Assembly (NCBI RefSeq): GCF_042432825.1
Contig: NZ_JBHLWN010000068.1
Coordinates: 45,475 to 109,474 of the forward strand
Direction: 5' to 3'
Length of the DNA stretch: 64,000 nt
Source: Gordoniibacillus chartarius
GTDB taxonomy: Bacteria; Bacillota; Bacilli; Paenibacillales; NBRC-103111
Under the pieces are notes generated by a model. That model ran no database searches, was not told the origin of the DNA, and saw only the letters and a list, made by a program, of their open reading frames with translations. A program made the position numbers and the translations under genes. Shown piece by piece: positions 34,383 through 43,285 of the stretch (positions are counted from its first letter, which is position 1; every line of letters starts with the position of its first letter).

Positions 34383-34393
34383 TTCACGAAAAA

Positions 34394-34570
34394 TTAGTAC
34401 CAGCCTTGCGATGGAGCTGTTTCGTTTTTCTGTTTAAACGCTTTCAATACTGCGTTTTGTTCAGACACGGACAGCGAGGCGACAGACACCGGTTTCGTGC
34501 TGCGTTCCGTTTGATTTTGCTTCGCGTTTTTAACGGCATGATACAGATCATTGGACCAAGTAGGTTTCAT
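34394..34570 (-). CDS. comX: Candidate ComX pheromone precursor (58 residues)
   Basis: The gene is below common ORF-length cut-offs. It starts with an ATG at 34570 after AGAGAGGG and ends with TAA at 34394. The product begins MKPTWSNDLYHAVKN and ends APSQGWY. ComX precursors are 50-60 residues, have a central LS..EQ.AL..AF-like segment (here SLSVSEQNAVLKAF, residues 32-45) and carry the Trp that ComQ prenylates close to the C-terminus (here Trp57 of 58). It sits 76 bp from comP and on the opposite strand, with its own terminator. ComX sequences are too variable for family assignment by eye, so the call rests on size, Trp position, core pattern and the adjacent comP, comA and comQ. It could instead be an unrelated small protein. 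Confidence 0.7.
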   Translation of the reverse strand: MKPTWSNDLYHAVKNAKQNQTERSTKPVSVASLSVSEQNAVLKAFKQKNETAPSQGWY

Positions 34571-34646
34571 AGAAATACCCTCTCTTTCAATTTATTTACT
34601 ATTGTTATACCATGAAATGTGAGAAGGGTAATAGGGGGAATCCTCA
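34571..34646. promoter_or_regulatory. Divergent comX/comP promoter region
   Basis: The 76-bp gap must hold promoters for both directions. For comX, TTACCC and TATAAC (16 bp apart on the minus strand) are candidates. For comP, TTTCAA and TACCAT (17 bp apart) are candidates. Both are weak and overlap around 34600-34615. No TTGCGG-N4-CCGCAA ComA box was found. Confidence 0.35.
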
Positions 34647-36977
34647 CTGAAAAGGAAAATAATTACAGTTATTTTCGTGCTTTCTTTTTTGTTTATGAAT
34701 CTTTGGAGCATCTACCTCATTTATTCCCACTGGCCTTTGAAGATCGTCGTGTCGCCGAATGAACAGGGAGCCTGGGTCATCACCGATTTTTCCTTGAGTT
34801 CGAACGTATCTCCCGACGGGCTGAAATATGGGGACCAGATCGTATCCGTAAACGGTATCGATCCTGGGAAGTATTTCTCCGTAATCCGTTGGCGATCGCT
34901 GGATCAAGTAGATTCGGTAGATTTGATTCGGAGCGGTACGGTGCCGATCCATTTGGATACGACATCCAGCCCATCCTGGATTCCAGAGGATGTATCCCCG
35001 GTAGTCATCGAGCTGCTTTGTCTGGCCGGCGCCGTACTGCTGATTCGTGCTTTGCCGAGGTCGCTCTCGGCCCGTCATCTTGCCTATGTATTTATAAATA
35101 TCAGTTTAGCTTTTCTGAGCTTTCCGGCTTCCATTCGCGGGGACCCCTTCGGCAAGCTGCTTATCCATGCATCGGTAATGGTATTGCCGATCGTGTTTTT
35201 GCAATTTTTGATCGTATTGCTTAACGAGAAGGGCGGGCTAAAGCTTACCTTCAAAGGGAAGCGAGTCGTATGGGGGGCCGTCTCCGCCATTGTGGCACTA
35301 ATGTCCTTTTATTTTTTTGACAGCCCTTATACCAATACTATCTACAACTTTGTCGTAAGCATGGTCTTTGCATTTTTCATCGTCGGTCTTGTCGTCAATC
35401 TCGTTTTCTTATTCGGCATTTACTGGAAGCACCGGCGCAACAGGTCCCATGTCTCGTTAATGGTATCGACGATTTGGTTCGGCATGGCCGTCTCGTTTGC
35501 TCCGATCACCTTCTTTTCCTTCTTGCCTGATGTGCTGTTCGGGCAGGAATGGGTGTATTCCTATTACATGTCCTGGTTTATTTTCGTCCTGCCTGTAACG
35601 TTCGCATACTTAATCGTGGCCAAGAAGCTCTACGATATGGAACTTATCGTCCGAAGAATTGCGCTGGTGCTGTTCGTTTCGCTGCTGCCGAGCTTTGTCC
35701 TGGCTTTGCTGTACCGGCTGCTCCTGCCGGCCGAAACGTCTTGGCGCGGCACGTCTGTCGTATTTCTGATGCTGCTGGCCAGCTTCACCTTCGTTCTGTA
35801 CTCTTTTGAGTATTTTACGACAAAGCTGCAGCCGCTGCTGTTTCCGCGCAAGCATCAGCTGCAAATCGCCCTGATAAATATTTCGACAAAGCTTCAATCG
35901 ATATCTTCGTTTCACGATCTGAAAGGCATCATTCTCGTCGATATCGTCTCGACGCTGCAGGTATTCGGCGGAGCGATCGTGTTCAAGTATGACGATGAGT
36001 TCGAGACAATCAGCGAAGGAGCGATCGACCCTAGGGAGGCTGAGGCGCTCGTACTTGCAGACGGAGAAGCCGATCAAGAGAACTATTCCCTTATCAAAAT
36101 TAACCGCAACGAGGAGTACACCAGCTACTTGATTATTTCCCGGAAAATGACGGGGACGCTGCTCAGTACGGAGGAGCTGCAATGGCTGAAGCTGATTACT
36201 TCGTATCTTGCGGTAAGTCTCGAGAACGTGTACCTGATCCGGAAGCTGACGATGAAGCTTGGACAGCTGGCTCTGCAATTGCCGAACGAGGATGCGGCCA
36301 AGCAGCTGGTTTGGTTCCGCAAAATGATGTTCGATTTGCAGGAGCGCGAGCGTACGCGTATCGCCACCGACCTGCACGACACGACGATGCAGGACTTGTT
36401 TTTCCTGAAACAGCGGCTGAATGCCCTGCTTGAGAAATACGCATTTACCGCGAACGACCGCAAGCAGATGGACGGACTGCTCGACTACATCGATATTATC
36501 AACGTTAATTTGCGGCAAAGCTGCTTTGAGCTTCATCCGTACATGCTCAAGGAGATCGGCCTTGTTCATACGGTACGGCGGTTGGTCGAATTCGAGGCGC
36601 CGGTCTCACCGTTTGAAATCGGCTTCCGGACGGGCGGTGCGGAATTCATTGAACAGCAGGATCTCGATACGAAACGGCACATTTTCCGGATGATTCAGGA
36701 GCTCGTCAACAACGCCAAGAAGCATTCCCGGGCGACCCGTATCCGGCTTGAGCTGTATGGCTCTCCTAGTGCGATCCGGATCGAATACGAGGACAACGGC
36801 ATCGGATTCGATGTCAAGCAGATGGCGGTTGCGGATATCGGTACTTCCGGCAGGGGAATCGATCAGATCAAGAGCCGCATCTTCTCCATGAATGGGAAAT
36901 TTGAGCTGCAAACATCGACAGGAACGGGCGTTACCTTCATAGTCACAATACCGATAAGGGAAGGAATGACGGCATGA
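34647..36977 (+). CDS. comP: ComP-like quorum-sensing histidine kinase
   Basis: The protein (776 residues from a CTG at 34647) has an N-terminal transmembrane helix, an extracytoplasmic PDZ-like domain (about 50-105, LKYGDQIVSVNGIDPG), then about eight further transmembrane helices (120-405). The cytoplasmic half ends in a HisKA_3 kinase with His577 in RTRIATDLHDTTMQD, NNAKKHSRAT and DNGIGFDV. Size and layout match B. subtilis ComP (769 residues). No ATG, GTG or TTG exists before 34677, and the GTG there lacks a ribosome binding site and cuts the first helix. The CTG follows AGGGGGAA and restores a KRKIITVIFVL start. It overlaps comA by 4 bp. Confidence 0.85.
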   Translation: MKRKIITVIFVLSFLFMNLWSIYLIYSHWPLKIVVSPNEQGAWVITDFSLSSNVSPDGLKYGDQIVSVNGIDPGKYFSVIRWRSLDQVDSVDLIRSGTVPIHLDTTSSPSWIPEDVSPVVIELLCLAGAVLLIRALPRSLSARHLAYVFINISLAFLSFPASIRGDPFGKLLIHASVMVLPIVFLQFLIVLLNEKGGLKLTFKGKRVVWGAVSAIVALMSFYFFDSPYTNTIYNFVVSMVFAFFIVGLVVNLVFLFGIYWKHRRNRSHVSLMVSTIWFGMAVSFAPITFFSFLPDVLFGQEWVYSYYMSWFIFVLPVTFAYLIVAKKLYDMELIVRRIALVLFVSLLPSFVLALLYRLLLPAETSWRGTSVVFLMLLASFTFVLYSFEYFTTKLQPLLFPRKHQLQIALINISTKLQSISSFHDLKGIILVDIVSTLQVFGGAIVFKYDDEFETISEGAIDPREAEALVLADGEADQENYSLIKINRNEEYTSYLIISRKMTGTLLSTEELQWLKLITSYLAVSLENVYLIRKLTMKLGQLALQLPNEDAAKQLVWFRKMMFDLQERERTRIATDLHDTTMQDLFFLKQRLNALLEKYAFTANDRKQMDGLLDYIDIINVNLRQSCFELHPYMLKEIGLVHTVRRLVEFEAPVSPFEIGFRTGGAEFIEQQDLDTKRHIFRMIQELVNNAKKHSRATRIRLELYGSPSAIRIEYEDNGIGFDVKQMAVADIGTSGRGIDQIKSRIFSMNGKFELQTSTGTGVTFIVTIPIREGMTA

Positions 36978-37624
36978 TGAATTCGATGAGAGCCATTGTC
37001 GTAGACGATCACCCGCTTATGGCGCAAGCCACGAAGCAGCTGCTCGAGCAGCTGGAAGGAATTGAGGTGCTGGGCGTCGCTCACGACGGGAAGTCCGGTT
37101 TGGACTTGGTCGTAAGGTTCATGCCCGACCTTGTGATGCTGGATTACCAGCTGCCGGATCAAGAGGGAAGCGATCTTGCCGCTGCGATTAAGGAAGTATC
37201 GCCGAAGACGCATGTGGTCATTTTCACAGGAGTCGATGTGTCGGCGCTGATGCACAGGTTCCTGGAGCTGGAAGTGAGCGGTGTCATCTCTAAAGAAACC
37301 AAGCATACCACGATCGGGCATATGCTGGCGTGCATCATGGACAACCATTTCGTGCTGCCGCGCAGCTTTACGAAGAGCTTGCTGTCCAATCCCGTGCCTG
37401 AGGCCGATTATGAGCTTGCCGAGGAAGAAGTACAGCTCATGAATATGCTCGTGCGGGGAGCTACGCTGGAGCAGATAGCGCAGAAGCTGCATATTAGCAG
37501 GCGGTCGGTGGACAACTATCAGCGGAAAATTTTCGACAAAATGGGGGTTCGGCTTCGGGCGCAGGCGATCGAGCGGTTCGTTCACAGCAAATATTATTAT
37601 GAGGTTGGTGGGGCGGGAAAATGA
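36974..37624 (+). CDS. comA: ComA-like NarL-family response regulator
   Basis: The 216-residue protein has a receiver domain (about 6-125) with the acidic pair in VVDDHPL, phosphoacceptor Asp57 in LVMLDYQLPD, and the Lys in GVISKETK. A LuxR-type helix-turn-helix (about 150-210, LVRGATLEQIAQKLHISRRSVDNYQ) follows. B. subtilis ComA is 214 residues with the same layout. The ATG overlaps the comP stop and its own stop overlaps the comQ start, each by 4 bp. It is the expected partner of ComP. Confidence 0.88.
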   Translation: MMNSMRAIVVDDHPLMAQATKQLLEQLEGIEVLGVAHDGKSGLDLVVRFMPDLVMLDYQLPDQEGSDLAAAIKEVSPKTHVVIFTGVDVSALMHRFLELEVSGVISKETKHTTIGHMLACIMDNHFVLPRSFTKSLLSNPVPEADYELAEEEVQLMNMLVRGATLEQIAQKLHISRRSVDNYQRKIFDKMGVRLRAQAIERFVHSKYYYEVGGAGK

Positions 37625-38541
37625 AGTCAGTCGTTGTGAATGCCTTGTCCGCATTAATTGATGCGCATTTCCCCGATGAGCCCTTGAACGGCTTGCTTCG
37701 TGCAGCGGTGAAGCTCAAGCAGGAGGAGCGGTCGATTTGGGGAGAACTGACCGATACGGCTTACCGGATGTTCGGCGGTGCCTCTGAGCGGATTGCACAC
37801 CGGACCGCGGTGGCGGAGCTTGTCCTGCTTGCCCTGGACATTGTCGACGACCTGCAGGACGAAGACAATGTGAACGCCGTATGGATGCAGTCTCCGCGGG
37901 CGCTCGCTTTGAACGCCGTGCTTGCCTTGTACGCCCTCGCTGCCGTCGAGCTGGCGGCCGGGGAGGGGCGCGGAGCGGAAGCGCTGGCGAGCTTCGGGCG
38001 AATGCTGGCGGAATCGGTGAACGGCCAGCAGCGCGACATCGATGGGAACATCGGCTCGGAGGACGAATACGTGGAGATGGCCGCACGCAAATCCGGCTCG
38101 TTGTATCGGCTCGCCTGCATGCTGGGGTATACGCTTGTAGATCCGCCTCTGGATCCTTCGGTTGTCAGTACGATGGACGAGCTGGCGCTTTGTGCCGGAA
38201 TGATTGCGCAGCTGGAGAACGATCTGAACGACGTGCTCCGGTTCGACGTCAAGAGCGACTTGCTGGGCCGGAAGAAGACGATCGCGACCCTGTTCCTGCT
38301 GCGGGGCAGCGCCGAGGAGTTTCCCGGGCTTCTCGATTATTACGAAGGGCGGATGTCCGTCGAACGGTTCCTGCAGCTGCAGCCGGACATTGCGGCGTAT
38401 GTGTCCGGCTCCGGCTGCATCGAATATACGCGGGCGATCCAGCACCTCTATCGCGAGCAGGCTGAGCCGCTGCTGGCCCGGCTTCCGGTCAGCGATGCAT
38501 GGAGAGAGAGGTTCCGCGAATTGTTAAATTTGAACGCATAG
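37621..38541 (+). CDS. comQ: ComQ-like polyprenyl transferase
   Basis: The 306-residue protein belongs to the isoprenyl diphosphate synthase fold. The first Asp-rich motif is Asp76-Asp77-Leu-Gln-Asp80, and a second conserved block is QLENDLNDVLRFDVKSDL (about 199-216). A single Asp-rich motif with a degenerate second one is the ComQ pattern. ComQ attaches a farnesyl or geranyl group to a Trp of ComX and helps its export. Its 4-bp overlap with comA places it in the signalling operon, which makes a housekeeping prenyl synthase unlikely. In B. subtilis comQ is the first gene of the locus; here it is last. Confidence 0.82.
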   Translation: MKSVVVNALSALIDAHFPDEPLNGLLRAAVKLKQEERSIWGELTDTAYRMFGGASERIAHRTAVAELVLLALDIVDDLQDEDNVNAVWMQSPRALALNAVLALYALAAVELAAGEGRGAEALASFGRMLAESVNGQQRDIDGNIGSEDEYVEMAARKSGSLYRLACMLGYTLVDPPLDPSVVSTMDELALCAGMIAQLENDLNDVLRFDVKSDLLGRKKTIATLFLLRGSAEEFPGLLDYYEGRMSVERFLQLQPDIAAYVSGSGCIEYTRAIQHLYREQAEPLLARLPVSDAWRERFRELLNLNA

Positions 38542-38559
38542 AGCGTTGGGGTAAGGCGG

Positions 38560-39081
38560 CTAATCGTCGATTCCCGAAAGCGTCGGCGTTTTCGTGCTGT
38601 CCTTCGCTTTCACATAGTAGGTAAGCTGATTGCCGGATAAGAACAGCGCGTGGACGTCGACCCGGTAATCTTTGCCCTGGACGCCGAAGAACGTTTTGCT
38701 GGCGAGCAGTTTCGTATATACGTCCAGATCGTCTTGAATGTCAGCGCTTTTCTTGCCGATTAGAAATTTGAGATCGTTGCGGATCTTCGTTTCCAGTTCC
38801 TTCTGCGTGATGCTGTCAAGGGCCGCCTTTCCGTCCTCGGCTACCACCCTCACGTTGATTTTGGCGATTGCCCCCTGAATTTCCCTCTGTTTGGTCGCTC
38901 TTCGGTTTTCTTCTTCCAGCTGTGCGACCTTATCCTTCAACGCGTAATTTTGCTCCAGCAGCAGGTTGAACAAATGCTGGTGAATGCTCATGAATACGGC
39001 CGCTCCGACGATGCCGCCGGCGATGAAGATGCCGACGGCCTGGAAGAAGCGGGCGTATTTGTCGACCTCCGGCACTCTCAT
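38560..39081 (-). CDS. ytrI: Sporulation membrane protein YtrI
   Basis: The 173-residue protein has one N-terminal transmembrane helix (about 14-36), a coiled-coil stretch (about 44-68, LLEQNYALKDKVAQLEEEN), and an extracytoplasmic domain. It matches YtrI, a sigma-E-controlled protein needed for efficient sporulation in B. subtilis. The ATG at 39081 overlaps the ytrH stop by 4 bp, which fixes the start despite a weak ribosome binding site. It converges on comQ with an 18-bp gap. Confidence 0.83.
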   Translation of the reverse strand: MRVPEVDKYARFFQAVGIFIAGGIVGAAVFMSIHQHLFNLLLEQNYALKDKVAQLEEENRRATKQREIQGAIAKINVRVVAEDGKAALDSITQKELETKIRNDLKFLIGKKSADIQDDLDVYTKLLASKTFFGVQGKDYRVDVHALFLSGNQLTYYVKAKDSTKTPTLSGIDD

Positions 39082-39407
39082 GACGACGTTCCCGACTTGC
39101 AGATCATTTGAATGAGCGAGGTGCCCAGCTGAGCGCCGATAAAGGCGGAAATAATGAACAAGATTTGCTTGCCCGCCATCGATACGTGACCTTCCGCAAA
39201 CGAGTTTTCGATATATCGTATCGGGTCGATCGTTCCGCCGACAGCGGCGACCATCGCCCATATTTTCATTTTTTCGGCCAGATTGAGCATCTGCACGGTA
39301 GGCGGCTGCAGCATCAGTACGGAGGCGACGCCGCCCAGCATGGCTCCGCCCAGCACGACGCCGAAGGCTACGAAGAAATTAACGATCAGTTGGCTGATAA
39401 GAGGCAT
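39078..39407 (-). CDS. ytrH: Sporulation membrane protein YtrH
   Basis: The 109-residue protein has three hydrophobic segments (about 5-33, 46-60 and 80-100) and matches YtrH, the partner of YtrI. The pair lies divergent from dnaE in B. subtilis too, so the neighbourhood is conserved. No clear sigma-E promoter was found in the 120 bp upstream. Confidence 0.87.
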   Translation of the reverse strand: MPLISQLIVNFFVAFGVVLGGAMLGGVASVLMLQPPTVQMLNLAEKMKIWAMVAAVGGTIDPIRYIENSFAEGHVSMAGKQILFIISAFIGAQLGTSLIQMICKSGTSS

Positions 39408-39453
39408 ACGGCACCTTGCCTTTCGTCTTCCTTGGACTTTTGTTCGTGTGCTG

Positions 39454-39482
39454 TTCGCAAATTGTTCGCCTTATGGTACAAT
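39454..39482 (+). promoter_or_regulatory. Probable dnaE promoter
   Basis: TTCGCA (39454-39459) and TACAAT (39477-39482) are exactly 17 bp apart and lie 46 bp before the dnaE start codon. Confidence 0.55.
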
Positions 39483-39528
39483 CATATGAGAAGCTTGTTC
39501 AAAACATGACGAAGGGAGCGTGGACGGC

Positions 39529-42500
39529 ATGGGCGAGTTTGTTCATCTGCACGTACACAGCGAATACAGTTTGCTTGACGGAGCGGCGCGCATCGATGCG
39601 CTGGTGAAGCGGGCGGCGGAGCTCGGCATGACTTCGCTCGCCCTGACCGACCACGGCGTCATGTACGGGGCGATCGCCTTCTACAAGGCGTGCAAGCAGC
39701 GCGGGATCAAACCGATCATCGGCTGCGAGGCGTATTATACGAGCGGTTCCTTGAAGGAGAAGGGCAGCCGGCAGGAGCAGCCGATTTATCATTTGGTTTT
39801 GCTGGCGAAGAATGAGACCGGCTATCGGAATTTGATGAAGCTTGTCTCGATCGGGCATCTTCAGGGCTTTCATTACAAGCCGCGCATCGATGCGGAGGCG
39901 CTCGCGCAGCATGCGGAGGGGCTCGTATGCCTGAGCGCTTGTCTCGGCAGCGAAATTTCTCAGCACCTGCTGTATGACCGGCGTGACGAGGCGCTAGCGG
40001 CGGCCCTGCGCTACAAGGCGATTTTCGGTGACGATTTCTATTTGGAAATCCAGGACCACGGCATGATGGAGCAGAAGAAGGTCATGAAGGCGATGATCGA
40101 GCTGAGCCGTGAGACCGGCATTCCGCTCGTAGCGACGAATGACGTGCACTACGTCGAGGAAAGCGATGCGGCGATGCAGGACGTGTTGATCTGTATCGGT
40201 ACGGGCTCAACCGTAGATGATGAGGACCGCACGCTGAAGCCGCTGACGAACCAGCTGTTTTTGAAGAGCGCGGAGTCGATGCGCAGCTTGTTCGCGCACG
40301 TTCCCGAAGCGGTGGACAATACGGTGCGCATCGCGGCATCGTGCGAGCTGGAGCTGACGTTCGGGAAGTCGATTCTGCCGCAGTTCCAACCGCTGCCGGA
40401 TGGGCTCGATGCAGCCGCTTATTTGCGCGAGCTGTGTGTGCGCGGGCTGGAGGAGCGGTATGGAGCGCGCGAAGATTGGCACTCTTCGGGAGCCCCTTCC
40501 GCCGGGGCCGGCTGCAGCTGCGAGGAGCACGGCGGCTCCGCGGCCGGCGGAGCGGAAGCCGAAGGCGGCTTTCGCCGGGAAGCGGAGGCGCGGCTGGCGT
40601 ATGAGTTGGATGTAATCGAGCGGATGGGGTATTCGGATTATTTTCTGATCGTGTGGGATTTCATCCGGTTCGCTCATGAGCAGGGCATTGCGACAGGGCC
40701 GGGGCGTGGCTCGTCGGCGGGAAGCCTGGTCGCTTACGCCCTGAAGATTACGGATGTCGATCCGCTGCGGTACCGGCTGCTGTTCGAGCGGTTTCTGAAC
40801 CCGGAGCGGGTATCGATGCCGGATATCGATATCGACTTCAGCGACGAACGGCGCGACGAGGTCATCGATTATGTGATGCACAAATACGGGGCCGAACGAG
40901 TGGCGCAGATTATTACGTTCGGCACGATGGCGGCCCGTGCTGCGGTGCGCGATGTGGGCCGCGCTCTGAACGTGCCGTACGGCGAAGTCGACCGGGCCGC
41001 GAAGCTCATTCCGCATTCGCTCGGCATTACGCTCGAGGAGGCGATGAAGGCCGTACCGGAGCTGCAGGCGGCGGCCGCCCGTTCGGCAAAGACGGCCGAG
41101 CTGCTGGAGATGGCGCGCAAGGTTGAAGGGATGCCGCGCCATGCGTCGACGCATGCGGCCGGCGTCGTGATTTCGCGCGAGCCGCTGACCGAATATGTAC
41201 CGCTGCAGGAAGGCGCGGTACAAACGCCGCTGACGCAATATACAATGGAGCACCTCGAATCAATCGGCCTGCTCAAGATGGATTTTCTCGGCTTGCGGAC
41301 GCTGTCGATCATCGAACGGACACTCGGCTGGATCGAACGCGAGCATGGCGTGAAGCTGCGTCTGGACCAGCTTGATCTGGACCGCGACGATGCGACGTAT
41401 GCAGTGCTGAGCAGGGGAGATACGACGGGGGTATTCCAGCTCGAGTCGGCGGGTATGCGGCGGGTGCTGCGGGATTTGCGCCCAACGTGCTTCGAGGATA
41501 TCATTTCGGTTCTGGCCCTGTACCGGCCGGGACCGATGGAGTTCATTCCGCAGTACATTCAAGCGAAGCACGGCGCCGTTGAGGTTGTCTATCCGCATCC
41601 GACCTTGGAGCCGATTCTGCGGGATACGTACGGTATCATCGTATATCAGGAGCAGATTATGCAGATCGCCTCCACGATGGCCGGCTTCCGGCTCGGCGAA
41701 GCGGATTTGCTGCGCCGGGCCGTATCGAAGAAGAAGCGGGAGGTGCTCGACGAGCAGCGGGCCCATTTCGTCGCCGGAGCACTCCGTCAAGGGTACGGGG
41801 AGACAGAGGCGAATCTCGTCTACGACATGATCGTTCGCTTCGCGGATTACGGCTTCCCGCGCGCCCATGCGACGGCTTACGGCGTATTGGCGTTTCAGAC
41901 GGCGTATTTGAAGGCTCATTACCCCGTAGCCTTCATGGCTTCGATGCTGACAGCCGTCATGGGCAACCACCGCAAGACGGCGGAATACGTCGACGAATGC
42001 CGGCGGATGGGCATCCCCGTGCTGCCGCCCGACGTTACGTCAAGCGGCGTCACGTTTACGCCGATTGCCGGCGGCGAGGGGCATTCGCCGGGCATCCGAT
42101 TTGGACTGGCCGCCGTCAAGAACGTAGGCACGCAGGCGATCGAGGCGATCATGCGGGAGCGGAACAAAGGGCCGTTCGAAAGCTTGTTCGACTTTTGCCG
42201 CCGCGTCGATCTGCGGGTGTGCAACAAGCGGGTGATCGAGTCGCTCATCTATTGCGGCGCCATGGACGAGCTGCCCGGCAATCGGGCCCAGAAGATCGCA
42301 ATGATCGATTACGCCGTCGACGCCGCTCTGAAATACCAGAAGGACCGGGACGAGCTGCAGCTGTCGCTGCTCGGCTTCGAAGAGACACCGAATTGGGACA
42401 TCAGCTTCCCGGAGATGTCCGACGTGTCGTCGACGCAGCGGCTGGAGTGGGAGAAGGAGCTGCTCGGCATGTACGTATCCGGCCACCCTCTCGATGCCTA

Positions 42501-43197
42501 TGCGCAGCTGCTGGAGGAGGCGCGGCTCGATATGCTGCACGACTTGGCGGATTATCCCGACAACAGCGACGTGCTCGTCGCCGGTATGGTTGTCTCCAGC
42601 AAAACGATCGTCACGAAGAAAGGACAGGCAATGGCGTTCGCCGAGGTCGAGGACCGAATCGAGAAGACGGAGGTCGTCTTGTTCCCCGAGCTGTGGAAGC
42701 AGGCTGCCCCGCTCGTTGCCAAGGGCCGGCTTCTGCTGATCCGGGCGAAGCTGCAGCTGCAGGACGAAGGCTTCAAGCTGCTGGCGGAGCGCATCGCCGA
42801 TCTCTCGGGACCGGGAGCGGAGGCGCTGCTGCGGAGCTGGAAGCCCGGGGCGCCTGCAGGAAACACCGCCATGTCGGGAACCGAAGGCGCTTCACGGAGG
42901 CAGGCTGCACCGGCGGCGACCAAGGCCGCCGAGTCTGCGCCGGCCGTCGGCAAGCCGCGGACGGCGCGCGAGCAGCGCGTTTTCGTCAAAATATCCCCTG
43001 ACCGCGAAGAGCCGCAGCGGCTGAAGAAGCTGCAAGCGCTCCTGCAGCAGCATGCCGGACCGCTTCCTGTCGCACTGTTCTACGAGCGGACGCAGCGAGT
43101 CCTGGGGCTCAGCGACCAGTACCGGGTCAAACCGACGGCTGAGCTCATCCGGGCTATTGAGGCGATCATGGGCGACCAATCGGCCCGCGTGAAATAA
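39529..43197 (+). CDS. dnaE: DNA polymerase III subunit alpha (DnaE type)
   Basis: The 1222-residue protein is a DnaE replicative polymerase. It has an N-terminal PHP domain (HLHVHSEYSLLDGA), the palm with PDIDIDFSDERRD carrying catalytic Asp432 and Asp434, the fingers and helix-hairpin-helix region, and an OB domain near residues 1015-1095 (VLVAGMVVSSKTIVTKKG). In Bacillus DnaE extends primers before handing over to PolC. The ATG at 39529 follows GAAGGGAG. Residues 315-346 form a Gly/Ala/Ser/Glu-rich insertion absent from typical DnaE, and an Ala-rich linker lies near 1118-1145. Confidence 0.95.
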   Translation: MGEFVHLHVHSEYSLLDGAARIDALVKRAAELGMTSLALTDHGVMYGAIAFYKACKQRGIKPIIGCEAYYTSGSLKEKGSRQEQPIYHLVLLAKNETGYRNLMKLVSIGHLQGFHYKPRIDAEALAQHAEGLVCLSACLGSEISQHLLYDRRDEALAAALRYKAIFGDDFYLEIQDHGMMEQKKVMKAMIELSRETGIPLVATNDVHYVEESDAAMQDVLICIGTGSTVDDEDRTLKPLTNQLFLKSAESMRSLFAHVPEAVDNTVRIAASCELELTFGKSILPQFQPLPDGLDAAAYLRELCVRGLEERYGAREDWHSSGAPSAGAGCSCEEHGGSAAGGAEAEGGFRREAEARLAYELDVIERMGYSDYFLIVWDFIRFAHEQGIATGPGRGSSAGSLVAYALKITDVDPLRYRLLFERFLNPERVSMPDIDIDFSDERRDEVIDYVMHKYGAERVAQIITFGTMAARAAVRDVGRALNVPYGEVDRAAKLIPHSLGITLEEAMKAVPELQAAAARSAKTAELLEMARKVEGMPRHASTHAAGVVISREPLTEYVPLQEGAVQTPLTQYTMEHLESIGLLKMDFLGLRTLSIIERTLGWIEREHGVKLRLDQLDLDRDDATYAVLSRGDTTGVFQLESAGMRRVLRDLRPTCFEDIISVLALYRPGPMEFIPQYIQAKHGAVEVVYPHPTLEPILRDTYGIIVYQEQIMQIASTMAGFRLGEADLLRRAVSKKKREVLDEQRAHFVAGALRQGYGETEANLVYDMIVRFADYGFPRAHATAYGVLAFQTAYLKAHYPVAFMASMLTAVMGNHRKTAEYVDECRRMGIPVLPPDVTSSGVTFTPIAGGEGHSPGIRFGLAAVKNVGTQAIEAIMRERNKGPFESLFDFCRRVDLRVCNKRVIESLIYCGAMDELPGNRAQKIAMIDYAVDAALKYQKDRDELQLSLLGFEETPNWDISFPEMSDVSSTQRLEWEKELLGMYVSGHPLDAYAQLLEEARLDMLHDLADYPDNSDVLVAGMVVSSKTIVTKKGQAMAFAEVEDRIEKTEVVLFPELWKQAAPLVAKGRLLLIRAKLQLQDEGFKLLAERIADLSGPGAEALLRSWKPGAPAGNTAMSGTEGASRRQAAPAATKAAESAPAVGKPRTAREQRVFVKISPDREEPQRLKKLQALLQQHAGPLPVALFYERTQRVLGLSDQYRVKPTAELIRAIEAIMGDQSARVK

Positions 43198-43285
43198 TTT
43201 CACACTCGTTATCGTACAAGCGGAGCATTCGGGCAGAGCTGGGCCTGGCGAGCGGCTCCGCTATGAAACATATTTCGAGCTTCCT

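Noticed and set aside
37621..38541. Housekeeping polyprenyl diphosphate synthase
   Set aside because: The gene overlaps comA by 4 bp and has only one clear Asp-rich motif, as in ComQ.
43189..43203. GTGAAATAATTTCAC palindrome at the dnaE stop, similar to RpiR operators
   Set aside because: It spans the last codons of dnaE, is far from a promoter, and probably arises by chance.
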